Part shown: piece after piece, positions 16,898-23,907 of the stretch
How the letters are laid out: each line of letters opens with the position of its first letter
Numbering within the stretch: the first letter of the stretch is position 1
Source: JBBUEO01 sp038056915
GTDB lineage: Bacteria; Patescibacteriota; UBA1384; UBA12157; JAENIV01
NCBI GenBank assembly: GCA_038056915.1
Contig: JBBUEO010000023.1
Location: 1 to 25,117 of the forward strand
DNA: 25,117 nucleotides
Direction: 5' to 3'
Made by a program: the position numbers and the translations under genes
Notes under the pieces: generated by a model
Told to the model about the DNA's origin: nothing
The model's database searches: none
Seen by the model: the letters and a program-made list of their open reading frames with translations, nothing else

Positions 16898-18805
16898 ATG
16901 TGCGGAATAGCTGGGATAGTAAATTTAGATATGAAACCGGTTGAGAAGAAAATTCTCATCAAGATGACACGGGCGCTTGCTCATCGCGGGCCGGATGATG
17001 AGGGATTTTTAATTGATAAAAATATTGGTCTTGGCCATCGGCGGCTTTCGATTATCGATTTGACAGCCTCCGGTCATCAGCCGATGTTTTATGATGGCAG
17101 GAATTTGGCGATTGTCTATAACGGGGAAATATATAATTATTTGGAGATCAAAAATGATCTAATTAAAGAAGGGTATAAATTTAGGTCTAAAACCGACACT
17201 GAAGTCATCTTGGCTTCATACAAAAAATGGGGTTTTGACTGCTTAAAATATTTCAACGGCATGTGGGCGTTTGTTATTTATGACAAGCGAAAGAATCTTC
17301 TTTTTGCGTCAAGAGACAGAATCGGCGTCAAGCCTTTGTATTATTATAAAGACAAACAAAATTTTATTTTTGCCTCTGAGCCCAAAGCAATTATTAAGCA
17401 TCCAAAGGTCAAGACCCGGCCAAATGATAAAACAATTTGGGATTTTTTAATCTGCGGTTTGGTTGATCATTCGGAAAATACTTTTTTTGACGGCATCAAA
17501 GAATTAAGACCAGGGCATTATATTAAAATTCAAAATTTAAAATTCCCTGCGAATGCAGGCATGAAAATTCAAAAATACTGGGATTTGGATCCAAAAAAAC
17601 AGCCGATTTATAAAAAAGATCAGGATTATGCCGAAAAATTCCGCGAGCTCTTTATTGATTCAGTAAGACTGCGGTTAAGATCTGATGTCCCGATCGGCAC
17701 CTGTCTTTCCGGCGGTCTGGATTCGTCGGCAATTGTCTTAGTGGTGAACAATTTTCTTAAAGAAAAAATAAAAATAAAACAGCTTGGCAAATGGCAAAAA
17801 ACCTTCTCGTCAGTTTTTGATGATAAAAAATTTCCTTATTGTGATGAAAGCAGATTTATTAAGGAAGCCATCAAAAAAACCCAAGCCAAGCCTCATTATG
17901 TTTTTCCCTCGGGTCAAAAACTCGTAAGCGAGATTAAAAAGCTGGTTTATTTTCAAGACTATCCCTTTTCTTCCACCAGCATCTATGCCCAGTGGAATGT
18001 TTTCAGATTGGCGGCCTCTTCCGGCATTAAAGTTATGCTTGACGGTCAGGGTTCTGATGAATTTTTAGCCGGCTATCATCCTTTTTTTGGCATCTATTAT
18101 GGTCAGCTTTTACGCGAATATAATTTGCCAAGATTTATTTATGAGATTTTCCAGTATTCCCGTCATCACGATTACTCTCTCTTTCTCATCTTTAAAGATC
18201 TTTTTTATGATTTATTAAGAAAAGGTTTTTTGGGGTTTAATTTGCCTATTTTTTCTAAAAATCAAATGGAGGAATATAGTCTTTTTTGTCCAGAGTGGCA
18301 ACAAAAATATCAAAGCCCTAAAGCCCTTATGCCAACAGGGAATGTTTTTAAAAACGGCATTCACAGCGGTCTTAAAATGGGATTGCCGTCGCTGTTAAAA
18401 TACGAAGATCGGGATTCAATGGCTTTTTCGATTGAGTCCAGGGTGCCGTTTTTAGATTATCGGCTAATGGAGTTTATGTATTCCCTGCCAGATAATCAGC
18501 GCATTCGTCACGGTCAAACCAAATGGGTGATGAGGGGGGCACTCAAGGGGATTTTACCGGAAAAAATCCGCACCCGCCAGGACAAAATCGGTTTTGCCAC
18601 TCCGGAAGAAATTTGGATGAGAGGGGGGTTAGGTCAAGACATGAAAAAAATTTTTTCGTCAGAGCAATTTAATCGCCGCGGCTATTTTGTCCCGGGTAAA
18701 GCATTGGAAATGTTTGAAAAATATCTTGGAGGAAAGATCGGCAATTATCAATTATTTTGGCGGCTTTATTGTTTGGAAATGTGGTTTAGGGTTTTTATTG
18801 ATTGA
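16898..18805 (+). CDS. asnB: asparagine synthase-like amidotransferase (class B), copy 1
   Basis: A 635-residue protein with Cys2 as N-terminal nucleophile after Met removal (MCGIAGIV), AHRGPDDEG, GHRRLSIIDL, IVYNGEIYN and RDRIGVKPLYYY. These make up a complete glutamine-hydrolysing domain to about residue 200. The synthetase domain carries the PP-loop SGGLDS near 271-276 and the late motif LDGQGSDEFLAGY near 384-396, where AsnB enzymes usually have SGxGxDE. RQDKIGFATPEEIW near the C-terminus is also a family block. It transfers ammonia from glutamine to a carboxylate. In glycan loci such proteins often amidate uronic acid residues, but true asparagine synthesis is not excluded. It is 36 residues longer than copy 2. 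Residues about 210-226 contain an odd loop described separately. Confidence 0.92.
   Translation: MCGIAGIVNLDMKPVEKKILIKMTRALAHRGPDDEGFLIDKNIGLGHRRLSIIDLTASGHQPMFYDGRNLAIVYNGEIYNYLEIKNDLIKEGYKFRSKTDTEVILASYKKWGFDCLKYFNGMWAFVIYDKRKNLLFASRDRIGVKPLYYYKDKQNFIFASEPKAIIKHPKVKTRPNDKTIWDFLICGLVDHSENTFFDGIKELRPGHYIKIQNLKFPANAGMKIQKYWDLDPKKQPIYKKDQDYAEKFRELFIDSVRLRLRSDVPIGTCLSGGLDSSAIVLVVNNFLKEKIKIKQLGKWQKTFSSVFDDKKFPYCDESRFIKEAIKKTQAKPHYVFPSGQKLVSEIKKLVYFQDYPFSSTSIYAQWNVFRLAASSGIKVMLDGQGSDEFLAGYHPFFGIYYGQLLREYNLPRFIYEIFQYSRHHDYSLFLIFKDLFYDLLRKGFLGFNLPIFSKNQMEEYSLFCPEWQQKYQSPKALMPTGNVFKNGIHSGLKMGLPSLLKYEDRDSMAFSIESRVPFLDYRLMEFMYSLPDNQRIRHGQTKWVMRGALKGILPEKIRTRQDKIGFATPEEIWMRGGLGQDMKKIFSSEQFNRRGYFVPGKALEMFEKYLGGKIGNYQLFWRLYCLEMWFRVFID
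17525..17574 (+). repeat. direct-repeat-flanked CCTGC/GCAGG palindrome within asnB copy 1
   Basis: The 11-mer AAAATTCAAAA occurs at 17525-17535 and again at 17564-17574. The spacing is 39 bp, a multiple of 3. Between them lies CCTGC-GAAT-GCAGG at 17546-17559, a GC-rich hairpin in A/T-rich DNA. The encoded segment (KIQ-N-LKFPANAGM-KIQ-K) falls in a linker between the glutaminase and synthetase domains. Copy 2 lacks it, having a shorter linker there. The repeat could be a duplication at an insertion, or chance in A-rich DNA. Confidence 0.55.
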
Positions 18806-18815
18806 ACATGGAAAC

Positions 18816-18951
18816 ATAGCCTTGTGGTATCCCTTGCTTCTAGCCTCCCTAACCAACCTACTCGGTCTCTTCCGAATAACCTCGCGCCTGGCTCGGTTAT
18901 ATCGGGGCGAGACCGAGACCGGCATTTCGCTCGGGACACCACTTCGGCTAT
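18816..18951. repeat. large two-tier imperfect palindrome, MITE-like or structured RNA
   Basis: The outer arms are ATAGCC-TT-GTGGT-A-TCCC (18816-18833) and GGGA-C-ACCAC-TTC-GGCTAT (18933-18951), pairing at 15 of about 18 positions. Inside, CTCGGTCTC (18861-18869) pairs perfectly with GAGACCGAG (18909-18917). CCGA (18872-18875) pairs with TCGG (18902-18905), and ATAACC (18876-18881) with GGTTAT (18895-18900), leaving a 13-nt loop. The element is clearly richer in G+C than its flanks and has no credible coding frame. It fills most of the 209-bp gap after asnB copy 1 and is followed by a T-rich tail, so it might also help terminate transcription. No transposase or obvious target duplication is visible. 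Confidence 0.8.
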
Positions 18952-18968
18952 ATTGTTTATAATCTTTA

Positions 18969-18997
18969 TTGCAGGAAATAAAATTATAGACTATATT
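18969..18997 (+). promoter_or_regulatory. candidate promoter for the epimerase gene
   Basis: TTGCAG (18969-18974) and TATATT (18992-18997) are separated by 17 bp, matching a sigma-70-like layout, just downstream of the large palindrome. AGAGG at 19006-19010 is a good ribosome-binding site 4 nt before the ATG at 19015. This would let the epimerase be transcribed independently of the long upstream operon. Confidence 0.5.
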
Positions 18998-19014
18998 TAA
19001 AACTTAGAGGTCAA

Positions 19015-19980
19015 ATGAATTTTGCTAGAAAAAAAATTTTTATCACCGGCGGGGCCGGTTTTATTGGCTCTCATATTGTTGATGAACTTCTTTTAGAAAA
19101 ACCGGGACAAATTGTGGTTTTTGATAATTTTATCCGCGGCACTAAAGAAAATCTTAAAGAGGCCTTGAAATCAAAAAAAGTCAAAATTATTAAAGGCGAT
19201 ATCACTAATTTTTCTCATCTTAAACGAGCAATGAAGGGGACAGATTTTATTTTTCACGAGGCGGCTTTATGGCTTTTGGAATGTGAAGATAAACCCCGCC
19301 AGGCGATTAATATCAACATTATTGGCGCTTATAATGTCTGTCAGGCGGCAATTGACAACAAAGTCAAAAAAATTGTTGCCGCTTCTTCCTCAAGCGTTTA
19401 TGGCGACGGTCTTTATTTTCCGACTGATGAGAACCATCCTTTTAATAATTATCTCTTCTACGGCGCCACCAAGGTGGCAAACGAGCAATTCTATCGGGCT
19501 TTTTGGAAGCGTTATGGCCTAAATTACGTGGCTTTGCGATATTTAAATGTTTACGGACCGCGTCAGGATTATCGTTCGGCCTATATTTCGGCAATTATGA
19601 ACTTTATCAATAAATTGGCTAAGGGCGAGCCGCCGATAATTTTCGGCGACGGCACCGCTACTATGGATCTAATTTATGTTGGCGATGTTGCCCGGGCTAA
19701 TATTTTGGCTCTAAAATCAGCGGTGACGAACGAGGCATTCAATGTTGCTTCGGGTAAAGAGACAACTGTTAAAGAGCTGTTAGATATATTAGCCGATCTT
19801 ATGGGCAAAAAAGAAATTAAACCGATTTTTCAACCTCGCGACAAAAAACTGGTTTCCCGCCGTTTTGGCGACGCTCGCAAAGCACGAAAAATGTTGGGCT
19901 TTCGAGCCGAAACCTCTGTTCGAGAGGGGATGAAGAAAGTGATAGAGTGGAGAAATAAAATAGAAAATTCTAAATCCTAA
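19015..19980 (+). CDS. NAD(P)-dependent epimerase/dehydratase (extended SDR), GalE/WbpP-like
   Basis: A 321-residue extended SDR with the dinucleotide motif TGGAGFIGSH (11-20), GDIT near 61-64, the FHEAALW strand, catalytic Ser cluster SSSSVYG near 124-130 and the Tyr149-x3-Lys153 pair in YGATK. LRYLNVYGPRQ, IFGDGTATMDLIYVGDVARA and NVASG follow in the usual order for UDP-sugar 4-epimerases and related dehydratases. The substrate cannot be read. The start at 19015 is supported by AGAGG 4 nt upstream and a candidate promoter. The last residues and the stop (NSKS then TAA) are encoded by the left edge of AT-rich repeat copy A, which suggests that the native C-terminus was altered when the repeat arrived. 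Confidence 0.9.
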   Translation: MNFARKKIFITGGAGFIGSHIVDELLLEKPGQIVVFDNFIRGTKENLKEALKSKKVKIIKGDITNFSHLKRAMKGTDFIFHEAALWLLECEDKPRQAININIIGAYNVCQAAIDNKVKKIVAASSSSVYGDGLYFPTDENHPFNNYLFYGATKVANEQFYRAFWKRYGLNYVALRYLNVYGPRQDYRSAYISAIMNFINKLAKGEPPIIFGDGTATMDLIYVGDVARANILALKSAVTNEAFNVASGKETTVKELLDILADLMGKKEIKPIFQPRDKKLVSRRFGDARKARKMLGFRAETSVREGMKKVIEWRNKIENSKS

Positions 19981-20118
19981 TTTCTAAATCCTAAATAAAT
20001 CCCAAATCATAAATTTTAAAAAATTAAAATCGTTAGGATTTCGAAACCTATGGTTTTAAACATTAGAATTTTGAATTTAGATATTGTTTAGAATTTAGTA
20101 TTTCGTGCTTAGGATTTA
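19964..20118. repeat. AT-rich imperfect inverted repeat, copy A
   Basis: The left arm carries TAAATCCTAA, TCTAAATCCTAAATAAATC and similar words. The right arm carries their approximate reverse complements (GTTTAGAATTTAG, GCTTAGGATTTA). It spans the whole gap between the epimerase and the DegT gene and provides the epimerase stop codon. The 58 bp at 20055-20112 are identical to copy B at 21337-21394, and about 37 bp of the left arms also match exactly. Confidence 0.88.
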
Positions 20119-20124
20119 AAAACT

Positions 20125-21294
20125 ATGAATATTCCTATTACCAAACCATATTTTGATGACAAAGAAGCCCGAGCGGTGGCGGAAGTTTTAAAAACCGGCT
20201 GGGTGGTTCAGGGACCTAAAGTAACGGCCTTCGAAATTGCCATTTCCAAATTTACCGGGGCTCCATATTCAATCGCCACTTCTTCTTGTACGACCGGTCT
20301 TCATCTTTGCCTTCGTGCCTTGGAGATCGGTCCGGCTGACGAAGTCATTGTCCCAGCTTTTACTTTTATTGCATCAGCTAACGCTTGCGAATATGTTGGG
20401 GCTAAACCGATTTTTGTTGATATCGAACTTGAGACTTTTAATCTTGACCCGGAAAAAATCACCGAAAAAATCACCAAAAAAACGCGGGCGATTATGCCGG
20501 TTCATCTTTTTGGACTGGCGGCCAATATGGGAGAGATTTTAAAAATAGCCCGGAAATTTCGCTTAAAAATAATCGAAGATGCCGCCTGCGGCATCGGCAC
20601 GAAATACCTGCCTAAGGGCAAGGCAGGCCTTAACCGACATGTTGGTACGATTGGCGATATGGGAGCTTTAAGCTTTCATCCCCGAAAATCCATTACTACG
20701 GGCGAGGGCGGGATGGTGATGACAAAAACAAAAAATTTGGCCGAAAAAATCAAATCCCTTCGTGATCATGGAGCAGTAACTTCGGATTTAGCGCGCCACA
20801 AAAAACAAAGTCATCAATTATCGAAATATCCATATCTTGGCTATAATTATCGTCTCACTGACATCCAGGCCTCTATCGGTTTAGAGCAGGTAAAAAAGCT
20901 TAAAAAAATTCTTAATTTGAGGATCGAGAAAGCCCAAAAATATAATCAAACCTTTAAAAATCATCCATATTTACAGCCGCCGTTTATTCCCGCTTATTCT
21001 AATCATGCTTATCAGTCTTATGTTTTGTTGTTGAAAAAGAACTCGCCTTTAAAAAGAGACGAGATCGCCGAACATCTATCAAAAATCGGCATCGCTGTCC
21101 GTCAAGGAACCCAAAATGTCCCCTTGTTGGATTTTTATCGAAAAAAGTATGGCTTTAAGAAAACTGATTTCCCTAATGCTTTATACGCCGAAAAAAATAC
21201 TCTCACTATCCCTTTGTATAGCCAGATGACAGAAAAAGAACAAAATTATGTTATAGAAAATATCCTAAAAATTTTTAAAAATCCTAAATCCTAA
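20125..21294 (+). CDS. DegT/DnrJ/EryC1/StrS PLP-dependent aminotransferase
   Basis: A 389-residue sugar aminotransferase. KTGWVVQGPKVTAFE opens the protein. Next come SSCTTGLHLCLRAL, VPAFTFIASANACEYVGAKP and the aspartate in IIEDAACG that contacts the pyridine nitrogen. The PLP-lysine lies in SFHPRKSITTGEGGMV. The remainder follows the family plan to IPLYSQM near the C-terminus. A short insertion (YLPKGKAGLNRH) sits between IIEDAACGIGT and VGTIGDMG, where relatives have only a few residues; its DNA is palindromic. It uses glutamate to aminate a keto-sugar nucleotide, plausibly one made by the epimerase/dehydratase encoded just upstream. The gene lies between repeat copies A and B, and copy B encodes its final residues (NPKS) and stop. 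Confidence 0.92.
   Translation: MNIPITKPYFDDKEARAVAEVLKTGWVVQGPKVTAFEIAISKFTGAPYSIATSSCTTGLHLCLRALEIGPADEVIVPAFTFIASANACEYVGAKPIFVDIELETFNLDPEKITEKITKKTRAIMPVHLFGLAANMGEILKIARKFRLKIIEDAACGIGTKYLPKGKAGLNRHVGTIGDMGALSFHPRKSITTGEGGMVMTKTKNLAEKIKSLRDHGAVTSDLARHKKQSHQLSKYPYLGYNYRLTDIQASIGLEQVKKLKKILNLRIEKAQKYNQTFKNHPYLQPPFIPAYSNHAYQSYVLLLKKNSPLKRDEIAEHLSKIGIAVRQGTQNVPLLDFYRKKYGFKKTDFPNALYAEKNTLTIPLYSQMTEKEQNYVIENILKIFKNPKS
20607..20627 (+). repeat. GC-rich palindrome CCTGCC-N9-GGCAGG inside the DegT gene
   Basis: CCTGCC at 20607-20612 and GGCAGG at 20622-20627 flank a 9-bp loop. The hairpin encodes part of a roughly 10-residue insertion (LPKGKAGLNR) in a surface loop, just before the conserved GTIGDMG strand. 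The core sequence CCTGC/GCAGG is shared with the palindrome at 17546-17559 in asnB copy 1. Confidence 0.6.
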
Positions 21295-21398
21295 TTTCTA
21301 AATCCTAAATAAATCCCAAATTATTAATATTAAAAATTTAAACATTAGAATTTTGAATTTAGATATTGTTTAGAATTTAGTATTTCGTGCTTAGTATT
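21280..21398. repeat. AT-rich imperfect inverted repeat, copy B
   Basis: Same family as copy A, in the same orientation. It begins at the 3' end of the DegT gene with AAATCCTAAATCC, which supplies that gene's stop. It ends just before the ribosome-binding site of asnB copy 2. Two blocks match copy A exactly (about 37 bp on the left, 58 bp on the right), with a diverged centre. Confidence 0.88.
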
Positions 21399-21413
21399 TG
21401 GAGCAAAGCAACC

Positions 21414-23213
21414 ATGTGTGGAATCGTTGGCATTTGGCAAAAAAACCCCGTCCCCCAAAAAATCATCCAAAAGATGACGCGGATTTTAGCTCATCGCGGC
21501 CCAGACGATGAAGGAATTTTAATTAATAAAAACATCGGTTTGGGGCACCGGAGATTAAGCATCATTGATCTTACCCCCACTGGCCATCAGCCGATGCTAA
21601 ATGAAGATAAAACCCTGGCAATTGTCTATAACGGCGAAATTTACAATTTTCTCCATATTAAAAAACAACTTCAAAAAAAAGGTTATCGTTTCCGTTCGAC
21701 TTCTGATACCGAGGTCATTCTTTATGCATATCAAGAATGGGGCAAAGATTGTGTCAGACATTTTAACGGCATGTGGGCCTTTGTAATTTACGACCGAAAA
21801 AAGAAGACTTTTTTCGCATCCCGCGATAGAATCGGCATTAAACCGCTATATTATTATTTTGACCAAGAAAAATTGATATTAGCATCAGAAATTAAGGCGA
21901 TTTTAAAATATCCCGGTTTTAAGCGGAAGGTTGATTTGGCGGCTTTAAATGAATATTTTACTTTTCAAAATTTTTGTTCAGACCGAACTTTATTTGATAA
22001 AATTAAAATTCTTCTTCCGGGAACAAATTTGTTTTACAATGGAGATCAGTTAAGAATTGATAAGTGGTGGCAGCCAATTTTTCAAGCTAAAAAATGGTCC
22101 CAAAATGAGCTTAAAGAAATAATTGTCAGTACTTTTCGAGGGGCGATTGATCGTCATTTAATTTCCGATGTGGAAATTGGTTCCTTTTTATCCGGGGGGA
22201 TGGACTCGGCTTCAATAGTTGCTTTGGCTTCGGAAAAAAACCAAGATCTGCGGACTTTCACTTGCGGTTTTGATCTGACAAATGTTTCCGGCATGGAGGG
22301 AGCATTTGATGAGCGAAAGGACGCGGAAATTGTTGCTAAAAGATATAACACCCGCCAATACGAAATGGTTTTACATTCCGGAATGATGGAAAAATCAATG
22401 AAAGATTTAGTCTGGCATCTGGAAGATTTGCGCACCGGCATCTGCCATCATGAATATTGGATTGCCAATTTAGCCGGTCAATTTGTTAAAGTCGCTTTGT
22501 CCGGGGCAGGCGGCGATGAACTTTTTGGCGGCTATCCGTGGCGATATAAAATTATTAAAAATATTCAAAAAAACGGTCAATTCGATAAAATTTATTATGA
22601 TTATTGGTCAAGATTAGTAAAAGATAATGAAAAAACTGATTTTTTTAATAAAAAAATAGCCAAAAAATTTGATTTTTCCAATCCCTTTTTTGAGTATCGA
22701 AAAATTATCGAGCCGGTTGATGAGCTTTTGCCTCTTGATAAAGCTTTCTATTTTGAGCAAAAAACCTTTTTGCCGGGGATATTGCTTGTCGCCGACAAAT
22801 TATCAGCCGCTTTTTCTTTGGAAGAGAGAGTGCCTTTTTTGGATCAAGAAATGATAAATTTATCATTGACAATTCCGGCAGCTTTGAAAGTTCAACAAGA
22901 AACTGGTAAAGTAATTTTACGCAAAGCAATGGCGAAAATCTTGCCCAGAGAGATTGTCAATAAAAAGAAACAGGGCTTTTCTCCGCCAGACGCGAGCTGG
23001 TATCGAGACGAATCCCTGCCTTATATAAAATCAATCATTTTAAGCAAACGAGCGTCGGCAAGACAATATTTTAACCCAAAATTTCTTGAGAAAATTATCC
23101 GCGAACATAGTTTGGGTCAGAAAAATCACCGACTTTTGATTTGGTCATTGCTTTCATTTGAATGGTGGAATCGGATTTTTATCGACGGTGAAAAAGTCGA
23201 AGGACATTCTTGA
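21414..23213 (+). CDS. asnB: asparagine synthase-like amidotransferase (class B), copy 2
   Basis: A 599-residue protein. The start at 21414 is fixed by mechanism: Cys must be residue 2 (MCGIVGIW), and GGAG (21400-21403) lies 10 nt upstream; a start at 21387 would bury the nucleophile. The glutaminase domain (AHRGPDDEG, GHRRLSIIDL, IVYNGEIYN, ASRDRIGIKPLYYY) is strikingly similar to copy 1. The synthetase domain has SGGMDS at about 260-265 and the canonical ALSGAGGDELFGGYPWR, unlike the DGQGSDE of copy 1. ERVPFLDQEM and NKKKQGFSPP are further family blocks. The different synthetase domains suggest different acceptors, so the two genes are probably not redundant. It is flanked by repeat copies B and C. 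Its product may amidate a uronic acid or make asparagine. Confidence 0.92.
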   Translation: MCGIVGIWQKNPVPQKIIQKMTRILAHRGPDDEGILINKNIGLGHRRLSIIDLTPTGHQPMLNEDKTLAIVYNGEIYNFLHIKKQLQKKGYRFRSTSDTEVILYAYQEWGKDCVRHFNGMWAFVIYDRKKKTFFASRDRIGIKPLYYYFDQEKLILASEIKAILKYPGFKRKVDLAALNEYFTFQNFCSDRTLFDKIKILLPGTNLFYNGDQLRIDKWWQPIFQAKKWSQNELKEIIVSTFRGAIDRHLISDVEIGSFLSGGMDSASIVALASEKNQDLRTFTCGFDLTNVSGMEGAFDERKDAEIVAKRYNTRQYEMVLHSGMMEKSMKDLVWHLEDLRTGICHHEYWIANLAGQFVKVALSGAGGDELFGGYPWRYKIIKNIQKNGQFDKIYYDYWSRLVKDNEKTDFFNKKIAKKFDFSNPFFEYRKIIEPVDELLPLDKAFYFEQKTFLPGILLVADKLSAAFSLEERVPFLDQEMINLSLTIPAALKVQQETGKVILRKAMAKILPREIVNKKKQGFSPPDASWYRDESLPYIKSIILSKRASARQYFNPKFLEKIIREHSLGQKNHRLLIWSLLSFEWWNRIFIDGEKVEGHS

Positions 23214-23217
23214 GAAA

Positions 23218-23335
23218 AAATCCTAAATCCGAAATCCTAATTTCTAAACAAATCACAAATAACAAACTTTTAAAATTTGAATCATTGGAATTTATAATTT
23301 GTTTAGGATTTAGAATTTAGTGCTTAGAATTTGGG
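23218..23335. repeat. AT-rich imperfect inverted repeat, copy C
   Basis: A diverged member of the A/B family, starting 4 bp after the stop of asnB copy 2. The left arm contains ATCCTAAATCC and CTAATTTCTAAACAAATC. The right arm contains ATTTGTTTAGGATTTAG and AATTTAGTGCTTAGAATTTGG. CTAAACAAAT in the left arm is the exact complement of ATTTGTTTAG in the right arm, so it can form a hairpin. The right edge runs to within 6 bp of the next ATG. Confidence 0.85.
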
Positions 23336-23340
23336 GTTTT

Positions 23341-23907
23341 ATGGCTATTCTAAAATCTCACGGCACAGGAAAATTTAAAAGAGGTGATTTTCGAAAAATC
23401 GGTAAAAATGTCATTATTGAACCGGAAGTTTTAGTTTTCCATCCGGAAAACATTGAAATCGGCGACAATGTTTATCTTGGTCATCGGACGATCCTGAAAG
23501 CATATTATAAAAATAAAATGATAATTAAAGATAATGTTTGGATCGGTCAAAATTGCTTTCTTCACAGCGCCGGCGGGATTATTATCGGTCCGCGAGTGGG
23601 GGTTGCTCCCGGAGTGATGATGCTTGGTTCCCCTCATGATTTAAGTCAAGATAATTTAGGACCGATAAATGAACTGCCGTTAATTTATAAGCCGATTGAG
23701 ATTGAAGAAGGTTGTGACATCGGCATCGGGGCAATTATATTGGGAGGAGTAATTGTTCGAAGGGGCACTCAAGTCGGCGCCGGGGCAGTGGTGGCCAAAT
23801 CTACCCGACCGTTCTCAATTTTTGCCGGGGTGCCGGCAAAATTTTTAAGAAGGAGAAAAAAAACCAGTAAAAAACAAGATAAAAATACTTATGAAAAAAT
23901 TAATTAA
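23341..23907 (+). CDS. hexapeptide-repeat (left-handed beta-helix) O-acetyltransferase
   Basis: A 188-residue protein of the LbH acyltransferase group. Imperfect hexapeptides run through the sequence (IEIGDNVYLG, MIIKDNVWIGQNCFL, GIIIGPRVGVAPG, IEEGCDIGIGAIILGGVIV, VGAGAVVAK). The closing block IFAGVPAKFLRRR is the standard GxPAK end of sugar and serine acetyltransferases. SPHD near 98-101 may supply the catalytic histidine. It transfers an acetyl group from acetyl-CoA to a sugar or glycan hydroxyl or amine. ATG 23341 is chosen; an in-frame GTG at 23320 would add seven residues encoded entirely by the edge of repeat C. The lysine-rich C-terminal tail is overlapped 17 nt by the start of the next gene. 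Confidence 0.88.
   Translation: MAILKSHGTGKFKRGDFRKIGKNVIIEPEVLVFHPENIEIGDNVYLGHRTILKAYYKNKMIIKDNVWIGQNCFLHSAGGIIIGPRVGVAPGVMMLGSPHDLSQDNLGPINELPLIYKPIEIEEGCDIGIGAIILGGVIVRRGTQVGAGAVVAKSTRPFSIFAGVPAKFLRRRKKTSKKQDKNTYEKIN

Noticed and set aside
18687..18962. A 91-codon frame over the end of asnB copy 1 and the large palindrome
   Set aside because: Half lies inside asnB in another frame and the rest follows palindromic DNA; no start signal and no recognisable protein.
19964..23335. A CRISPR array formed by the recurring CTAAATCCTAA units
   Set aside because: Units are irregular, not separated by unique spacers of fixed length, copies are about 1.3-1.9 kb apart with genes between, and there are no cas genes.
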